Under the pieces are notes generated by a model. It was not told the origin of the DNA. It ran no database searches and saw only the letters and a list, made by a program, of their open reading frames with translations. A program made the translations under genes and the position numbers. From Syntrophobacterales bacterium (GTDB lineage Bacteria; Desulfobacterota; Syntrophorhabdia; Syntrophorhabdales; WCHB1-27), in assembly GCA_017881765.1 (NCBI GenBank), contig JADGQN010000231.1:1-7575 (forward strand): DNA of 7,575 nt. Reading direction: 5' to 3'. Positions 1-6,600 of the stretch are shown piece by piece. Position 1 is the stretch's first letter, and the number at the start of each line of letters is the position of its first letter.

Positions 1-224
1 ACCACGAGTGGAAGGCTTTCCGGCCACTTCCCGGCCTTTGCCCACTCGGTATGCAACTGTTTTAACCGCTCGTAGTGTTCCAGCTCTTCATCGCCGATCT
101 GCTGGAACATGCGCTTGCCAACCGGATTCTTCGTCCTCTGCGCATGCTTCAAATAGAATTCGCGCTCCCTCGTCTCATTCGTGAGGGCAATCTGCAGTGC
201 GTCGAGCCTTCTTTTCGTATCCAT
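1..224 (-). CDS. Ferritin-like / rubrerythrin-type diiron protein, 5' part only
   Basis: This gene starts at an ATG (224-222, minus strand) and runs off the left edge, so only about 74 N-terminal residues are visible. They read as two amphipathic helices of the rubrerythrin/ferritin-like fold. The first has Glu17 six residues before a Phe-Tyr pair (FYLKHA). The second has the ExxH iron-ligand motif (Glu47, His50) in DEELEHYERL, joined by the turn TKNPVGKRMF that is typical of this family. Family members bind a diiron centre and act in peroxide reduction or iron handling in the cytoplasm, mainly in anaerobes. The start is supported by a strong Shine-Dalgarno sequence, AAAGGAG on the minus strand (233-239), 8 bases before the ATG. 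It is divergent from the giant kinase gene. The C-terminal half is not seen, so a rubredoxin domain cannot be confirmed or excluded. The family assignment is fairly sure; the exact role is not. Confidence 0.75.
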   Translation of the reverse strand, partial: MDTKRRLDALQIALTNETREREFYLKHAQRTKNPVGKRMFQQIGDEELEHYERLKQLHTEWAKAGKWPESLPLV

Positions 225-252
225 GGACGGTTCTCCTTTCTTATGCCAGTTC

Positions 253-360
253 GCCTTCATTCATAGACCCGTGTTTGGACACGGTGGCCCTCGTCCGGGT
301 ACCCACTGGGTACGCGCTTGCGGGTGCGTCGTTGCGTCGTCACGACCCCGACGCATCGAT
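253..360. repeat. Hairpin-rich noncoding repeat, upstream copy
   Basis: This noncoding stretch carries three short inverted repeats: CCGTGT/ACACGG (269-284, four-base loop), GTACCCA/TGGGTAC around one central base (299-313), and TGCGTCG/CGACGCA (333-355, nine-base loop). It is related to the sequence after the giant gene. The 13-mer GCCTTCATTCATA at 253-265 is identical at 7478-7490. The hairpin at 333-355 matches 7504-7526 at 20 of 23 positions in the same orientation. The GTAC...GTACGC hairpin also has a counterpart at 7523-7537. It lies just upstream of the Shine-Dalgarno of the minus-strand gene. The repeat relationship is seen directly; its nature (REP-like or miniature mobile element) is inferred. 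Confidence 0.55.
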
Positions 361-364
361 TGCC

Positions 365-411
365 CCCTCACCCAGCCCTCCCCCTCGGAGGGGAGAGGGA
401 ACGGGTGGGGG
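365..411. repeat. G/C-rich imperfect palindrome, REP-like
   Basis: The left arm CCCTCACCC (365-373) pairs with GGGTGGGGG (403-411). Inside it, CCCTC (376-380) pairs with GAGGG (395-399), and CCCCT (381-385) pairs with AGGGG (389-393) around a three-base loop, with A394 bulged. This predicts a long, very stable stem-loop on either strand. Its layout resembles the CCCTCACCC...GAGAGGG intergenic repeats dispersed in many bacterial genomes. There is no T-tract on either side, so a classical intrinsic terminator is not supported. Confidence 0.55.
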
Positions 412-510
412 TGGACTGCACTCGGCGGCGCTTGTGAAGGTAGTATACAGCGCCGACCCTTTGTTGCGCAAGGAGGGTAATACCAACAAACAGAATTTCA
501 AAGGAAACCG

Positions 511-541
511 GTGACAATTGCCAGCCTATCGGTGGTATAAT
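511..541 (+). promoter_or_regulatory. Candidate sigma-70 promoter (extended -10) for the giant gene
   Basis: A perfect TATAAT lies at 536-541, preceded by TGG (533-535), which makes an extended -10 motif. A 5-of-6 match to the -35 box, GTGACA, lies at 511-516 with a long 19-base spacer. The extended -10 would compensate for that spacing. Transcription would begin near 548 and give a leader of roughly 108 bases before the giant gene's ATG, enough to include the candidate leader ORF and the Shine-Dalgarno hairpin. This is a motif match only. Confidence 0.5.
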
Positions 542-590
542 TGGCTCTGCTTGCTCAGCATTTTGACCTATTCCCGCGAGGTGGTTAAGA

Positions 591-659
591 ATGCATAATG
601 CGGTCGACCATCTACCGTGTGACGCCACAGTGACAACCCTCCTGCCGGAGGACGCATGA
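591..659 (+). CDS. Possible 22-codon leader ORF overlapping the giant gene's start
   Basis: An ATG at 591 opens 22 codons, from MHNAVDHL to LLPEDA, that end in TGA at 657-659. The stop overlaps the giant gene's ATG by the four bases ATGA, the classic arrangement for translational coupling. A Shine-Dalgarno-like GAGGTG (578-583) precedes it at a workable distance, and the candidate promoter is about 50 bases upstream, so it would be on the same transcript. The peptide has no recognisable domain, signal or metal-binding pattern. Any function is more likely in the act of translation, which would carry ribosomes through the hairpin at 638-651, than in the peptide. An ORF this short can arise by chance, so confidence is limited. 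Confidence 0.35.
   Translation: MHNAVDHLPCDATVTTLLPEDA
638..651 (+). promoter_or_regulatory. Shine-Dalgarno of the giant gene inside a small hairpin
   Basis: GGAGG (647-651) is the Shine-Dalgarno sequence for the ATG at 656, with a short four-base spacer. It is exactly complementary to CCTCC (638-642), with the tetraloop TGCC between them. The resulting five-base-pair, mostly G-C stem would hide the ribosome binding site. The leader ORF is read through this stem and ends at the giant gene's start codon, so its translation could open the site. The pairing is seen in the sequence; regulation is inferred. Confidence 0.45.
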
Positions 660-3600
660 AAGCGAAGGAAACACCCAGCGCAGCCAAACCGGGCAAACCC
701 TTCCCCATCGTGGGCATAGGCGCCTCCGCTGGAGGGCTGGAGGCCCTCGAATCCTTTCTGACCGTGCTCCCAAAAAAATTCGGCGTTGCAATTATCTTTA
801 TTCAACACCTCTCGCCTAAGCATAAAAACCTTCTGCCCGAACTGCTCCGCTCCCGAAGCAGTGACCTCCCGATCGAGGAGATAGACGATGGGATGGAAAT
901 CCTTCCCGGGCGGCTCTACCTCTGCCCACCGGCAAAAGAAATCAGGATTCAGAAAGGCATCTTCCGGATTGCCTCTCATACCCACCAGCACATGCATCTT
1001 CCCATCGATGAATTCTTCGTCTCTCTCGCCGAGGACGTCGCTGAGCGGGCCATTGCCGTGGTCCTGTCCGGCGCGGGAACAGACGGGGCTCGTGGTGTGC
1101 AGGCAGTGAGAAGCGCGGGCGGGACCGTCTTTGTTCAGGACCCGGCCACGGCCGAATTCCCGGCAATGCCCCTTGCGGCAATCAACACAGGGCAGATGGA
1201 TGGGGTGCTCCCACCCCCGGATATTGCCCGTGAAATACTGAAGCTTCATGGTTCCGGCATGGTCACCGTCCCGCCCGACACCTTCGCCAACCGTGTGCAG
1301 TTCGAGCCTTTTTACCGGTTGATCTACGAAAAAACCGGGTACCGCTTTAACCATTATAAACAGAGCGTCGTCGCGCGAAGGATCAAGCGGCGCATGTCCC
1401 TGGAAGGGGTTTCAGCGGTCAAGGACTATCTGAGCATCGTTGAGAGCAAGGATTCCGAAGCAGCACTGCTCGCGTCGGACCTGATGATCGGGGTTACCTC
1501 CTTCTTCAGGGACCGCCTGGCGTGGAAGGCGCTGCACCTGGACGTAACGAGAAAAATCGTCGCGCAGGATGACGACTCTCCCATACGTGTCTGGACCCCT
1601 GCCTGCGCAACAGGAGAGGAGCCCTATTCCATCGCCATGATGCTGCAGCAGGAACTCGACCTCGCCGCCAAGAAGAGGGAAATACAGGTCTTCGCCACCG
1701 ACGTGAATGACAGGGCATTGGAGCGGGCGCGGGAAGGGATATACCCGGCAAGCATCGCAGCCGACGTGCCGACGGATCACATGAAGAAGTTCTTCACCTC
1801 TTCCGAAAACGGCCTCTCCGTTGCGGTCAACAAGGAGATACGGCAGCACATAGTATTCGCCAAGCATGACCTGCTGACCGACCCTCCCTTTTCGCGTCTC
1901 GACCTGGTCATCTGCCGCAACTTTCTGATCTACCTTGAAGCGGAAGCACAGGAAAAATGTATTTCCCTCTTTCACTATGCGCTTAAGGAAGGTGGCTCTC
2001 TCTTTCTCGGAGGCGCAGAGTCGCCGGGCAGGAATAGCGCCCTTTTCATCGCGCTTCCCCACAAGAAATGCCGCGTATACCGCAAGACCGAAGCCCCACA
2101 ATCGATAAGGACGCCCCTCGCCGTACCCTACGCTGCCGAGCGCTCGGCATCATCACTTTCGATAAAACAGACGTCGACCACGGAGTATAGACAATCGGCC
2201 ATCCAGGCTATTCAGGAGGCACTGCTCGAGGAACATGCACCGGCGGCCGTGGCGATCAATCAGCACTACGAGATCCTTTACCACAACGGCCCCACGAACA
2301 GGTACCTGCATCAGCCTCGCGGGACCCCCACGCAGAACCTGTTGGAGCTCCTTCCGAAGAACCTGCGAAACAGGCTCCGGGGCGGACTTTACCGAGCGGC
2401 CGAAGAAGGGAAGCCGGTCTTGATCCGGACCAGCCTCTCCGGCGAAAGCAAACAGAAGCGGCATGTCGCTTTCCGTATCTCGAAAGTGCGGGAGGACCTC
2501 TTCCTGATCATATTCGAGGAGAAGGGCGGCCTCCCGGAGCAGAAAGAGGCAACGCTCCTGGAGGCCGCTGCTATCGAAGAGACGGCGGTGCGCCAGCTTG
2601 AAAACGAGCTTTCGGCCACGCGGGAGGATCTCCAGAGCCACATCGAGCAACTGAAAAGTCTCAACGAAGAACTCCATTCCTCGAACGAGGAGCTCCAGGC
2701 AGCCAATGAAGAACTGGAAACCTCCCGGGAAGAGCTCCAATCCCTCAACGAAGAGCTGATCACCGTCAATTCGCAGCTCCAGACGAAGATCGAAGAAGAG
2801 GAAGAGACAAACAACGACCTGAGCAATTTCCTTGCAAGCGCGAATATCCCAACCATTTTTTTGAATCAGCAGTTCCGGGTCAAACGCTTCACGCCCGCCA
2901 TGTCGCGGCTCATCAAGCTGATACCCGGCGACGTGGGACGGCCGATCATCGATATGTCCCAGGAGTACCTCGGACCCGATCTCATCGCCGACGCGAGCGC
3001 GGTCCTCGATCAATTGACGCCGATAAAGAAGGAACTGGCGATCAACGGCGCCTGGTACGTACGGACCACCCTTCCCTACAGGACGGCCGACAACCGCATA
3101 GAGGGCGTGGTGGTCACGTACGTGGACATCTCCGAGCGCAAGCAGGTCGAAGAGAACCTGCGCCGAAGCGAGATCAACTACCGCGAGCTGGTTCAGAACG
3201 CCAACAGCGCCATCATCCGCTGGAGGCGCGATGGCACTATAACGTTCTTCAATGAATACGCCCAAACGTTTTTTGGCTACAGCGCTAACGAGGCAATCGG
3301 TAGAAACGTAAACCTTCTCATGCCCGAAAGGGAGTCCACCGGGGCCGACTTAACCAGCCTCGTCCAGGGCATCGTAACGCAACCGGAAAAATACGCCAAC
3401 AACGTCAACGAGAACATTTGCCGGGACGGCCGGCGGGTCTGGATGGCCTGGACCAACAAGCCCATATTCGACGAAAAAGGGCAGGTCGTGGAAATACTCG
3501 CGGTCGGAACCGACATCACCGAGCGTAAGCGGGCAGAGGTGGCGTTGCGCGAGAGCGAGCAGCGCGTCAGGCTGAAACTGGAGAGCATTCTCTCCCCCGA

Positions 3601-6600
3601 AGGGGATATAGGAAACCTGGAGCTTGCCGACATCATCGATGCTCCCGGAATCCAATCGCTCATGGACAATTTCTACAAGCTTGCGGGCATTCCCATGGCT
3701 ATCGTCGACCTCAAAGGCAAGGTGCTGATCGGCGCGGGGTGGCAGGATATCTGCACGAAATTTCACCGGGCTCATCCCGACACCTGCAAACACTGCATAG
3801 AAAGCGACACGTTGCTCTCCGCGGGCATTCCTCAGGGAGAGTCGAGGCTCTACAAGTGCAAGAACAACATGTGGGACATCGCGACGCCCATCATGGTAGG
3901 CGGCCAGCACGTCGGCAATATCTTTTCAGGGCAGTTCTTCTTCGAGGGCGAACTCCTCGATTACGAACTCTTCCGGGAACAGGCGAGGCAATACGGTTTT
4001 GATGAAAAAGAGTACATTGCGGCGATTGAGGCCGTTCCCCGGTTGAGCAAGGAGTCGGTGGGCACGGGCATGGCTTTTTTCATGAAGCTCGCCCAGATGC
4101 TTTCACAACTGAGTTACAGCAATATCAAGCTGGCCCGGTCGCTGGCACAAAGAGACGCATTAATGGAGGCAACCCGGCGGCTCGCCCAGTTCCCGGAGCA
4201 GAACCCCAGCCCCGTGCTCCGCGTGGCCCTCGATGGGACGTTGCTCTACGCCAATCCACCCGCGCGGGCTATGTTAGAGGCGATGGTAGTCACAACAAAT
4301 GAGACGCTGCCTCAGCCGATCCTCACCCTGGTGGCTGAGAGAGTGCAGCAGAAACGCGCCGTCGAAACCGAACTGACAGATAGCCGCGGCCTGACATTCT
4401 GGATGGGTGCAGCCCGGCCGGTTGGGGAAGAGTACGTCAACCTTTACGGCCGGGACATCACTGAGCGCAAGCGCCGTGAGAATCAGCTTGCCGAGTTGAC
4501 GCGACTCTACGCGGTGCTCAGCCGTGTGAATGAGACAATTGTCCGAACCCGTGACGCGGAATCATTGTTCTCCGAGGTCTGCCGGATCGTGGCGGAAGAG
4601 GGAAAGTTCCCGCTCGTCTGGATCGGGGAGGTAAGAGAGGGAGAGGTGGTCCCCGCGGCCTGGTGTGGCCATGCAGCCGACTATCTACAAGGGATCAAGG
4701 TAGAGGTGCAGGGCGAGTTGGGTAAGGGTCCGACCGGCACCTGCATCCGGGAGAAGCGGGCAGTAGTCAACGATGATTTTGCTACCAATCCGCTCACTTC
4801 ACCATGGCAAGAAATGGCCCAGCAATACGGCTTCCGCTCCTCGGCCTCATTCCCCATATTCGGCGGAGGCACCGTCGGCGGCGCGTTCACACTCTACGCC
4901 TCTGAATCTCACGCCTTTGACGCAGAACAGGTCCGACTGCTCGAAGCCCTCAGCGCTGACTTATCGTACGCCTTGGATGCCCTTAACCAGGAGCAGCTCC
5001 GTATCCGGACCGAACAAGCCCTGCGCGAAAGCGAGGAACGCTTCCGCAGCATGTTCGAGCGCCATAACGCGGTCATGGTCCTGGTCGAACCGGAGACCGG
5101 CAAGATCGTGGATGCGAATCCGGCGGCGGCCGACTATTATGGCTATCCGCGTGACCGGTTGCGCACGATGCAGATCCAGGAGATCAACCAGCTGCCGCCC
5201 GATGAGGTAGCCGCTGAGCGGCAGAAGGCCGCCGCGGAGCAGAGAGGCCACTTCGTCTTCCCGCATCGTCTCGCTGACGGCAGGCTCCGATGGGTGGACG
5301 TCTATTCCTCGCCCTTTGAAACGCAAGGCAAGACAATGCTCTTCTCCGTCATCCACGACATTACAGAGCGTAGGCAGGCGGAAGAAGCCCTGGAGAAAAA
5401 TCTGGAGAGACTCGACATCATATCGAGCACGGCAAGCCGGCTCCTCGCGAGCGCAGAGCCGCAGAGGATCGTCGAGGCCCTGTGCCGCAGAGTGATGGAG
5501 CATCTCGACTGCCATGCCTTCTTCAATTTTCTGGTCGACGAGGAGAGGAACTGCCTTCGGCTCAACGCCTACGCCGGCATTCCCGAGGAGACCGCGCGGG
5601 AGATCCACTTTCTGGACTTCGGGGTCGCTGTCTGCGGGTGCGCGGCCCGAGATGCCTGTCGCATCATAGCTGAGAATATCCCCACCACCCCCGACATACG
5701 GACGGAGCTTGTCCGGTCCTTTGGCATCAAGGCCTATGCGTGCCATCCGCTCTTTGCCCAGGGGCGCGTCATCGGAACCCTCTCCTTCGGAACCAAATCA
5801 CGGCTCACCTTTACGGAAGACGAGCTTTCTCTCATGAAGACCGTGGCAGACCAGGTTGCAACGGCCATGGAACGCGTGCGTCTCCTTGAGGCAGCGGAAG
5901 AGCGGGCTGATGAGCTTGGGCAGCTTGTTGCGGAGAGGACAGCAGCCCTCCAACTGGCAAACGCCTATCACCGAAGCCTCATAGAAACAAGCCTCGACCC
6001 TCTCGTCACCATCAGCCCTGAAGGAATGATCACCGATGTAAACACGGCCACGGAACGGGCTACCGGGTATTCGCGGGACGCCCTTGTCGGGACCGACTTC
6101 TCCGGTTACTTTACCGACCCTGAAAGGGCAAAGGCAGGGTATCGGCGGGTATTTAAAGATGGGTTGGTCCGTGACTACGAGCTCGAGATCCGTCACCAGG
6201 ACGGACATGTCACCCCCGTGCTCTACAATGCCTCAGTATACAGGGACGGATCAGGGCAAGTGGTAGGGGCGCTCGCCGCAGCCCGTGACATCACCGAGCA
6301 CAAGCAGATGGACGAACAGCTCCGCCAAGCACATAAGATGGAAGCAATAGGCACCCTGGCAGGCGGCATCGCCCACGACTTCAACAACATCCTCGCCATC
6401 ATCATCGGGAACGCAGAGCTGGCTATAGACGACGTGCCGGAGGAGATAGGGGCACATCACAACCTGGAGCAGATATTCAAGGCGGGCCTGCGCGGCAGGA
6501 ATCTCGTCCGGCAGATTCTTACCTTCAGCCGCAAGACGGAACATGAGCGGAAACCCCTGCCGCTCGCACCACTCGTCAAAGAGACGTTTGACCTGCTGCG

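Noticed and set aside
75..266. Plus-strand frame of 63 codons
   Set aside because: It is antisense to the ferritin-like gene, whose motifs and ribosome binding site are much better supported.
181..514. Two overlapping plus-strand frames (99 and 105 codons) in the intergenic region
   Set aside because: They cross the repeat and the palindrome, give low-complexity Pro/Arg/Gly-rich translations, and have no convincing Shine-Dalgarno.
541..555. Sigma-54-like promoter (TTGGC...TTGCT)
   Set aside because: The GG and GC elements are two bases closer than the strict sigma-54 spacing, which this factor does not tolerate well.
368..1354. Long minus-strand open frame (328 codons) antisense to the CheB region
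   Set aside because: It lies opposite clear CheB and CheR coding sequence, runs into the G/C-rich palindrome, and its translation shows no recognisable domain. It is a shadow of codon bias.
2153..3265. Long minus-strand open frame (370 codons) opposite the PAS/coiled-coil region
   Set aside because: The repetitive Leu/Phe/Glu-rich translation mirrors the heptad repeat on the other strand, and no family resemblance is visible.
4961..5746. Minus-strand open frame (261 codons) opposite the GAF/PAS region
   Set aside because: It is fully antisense to well-supported domains and has no domain of its own.
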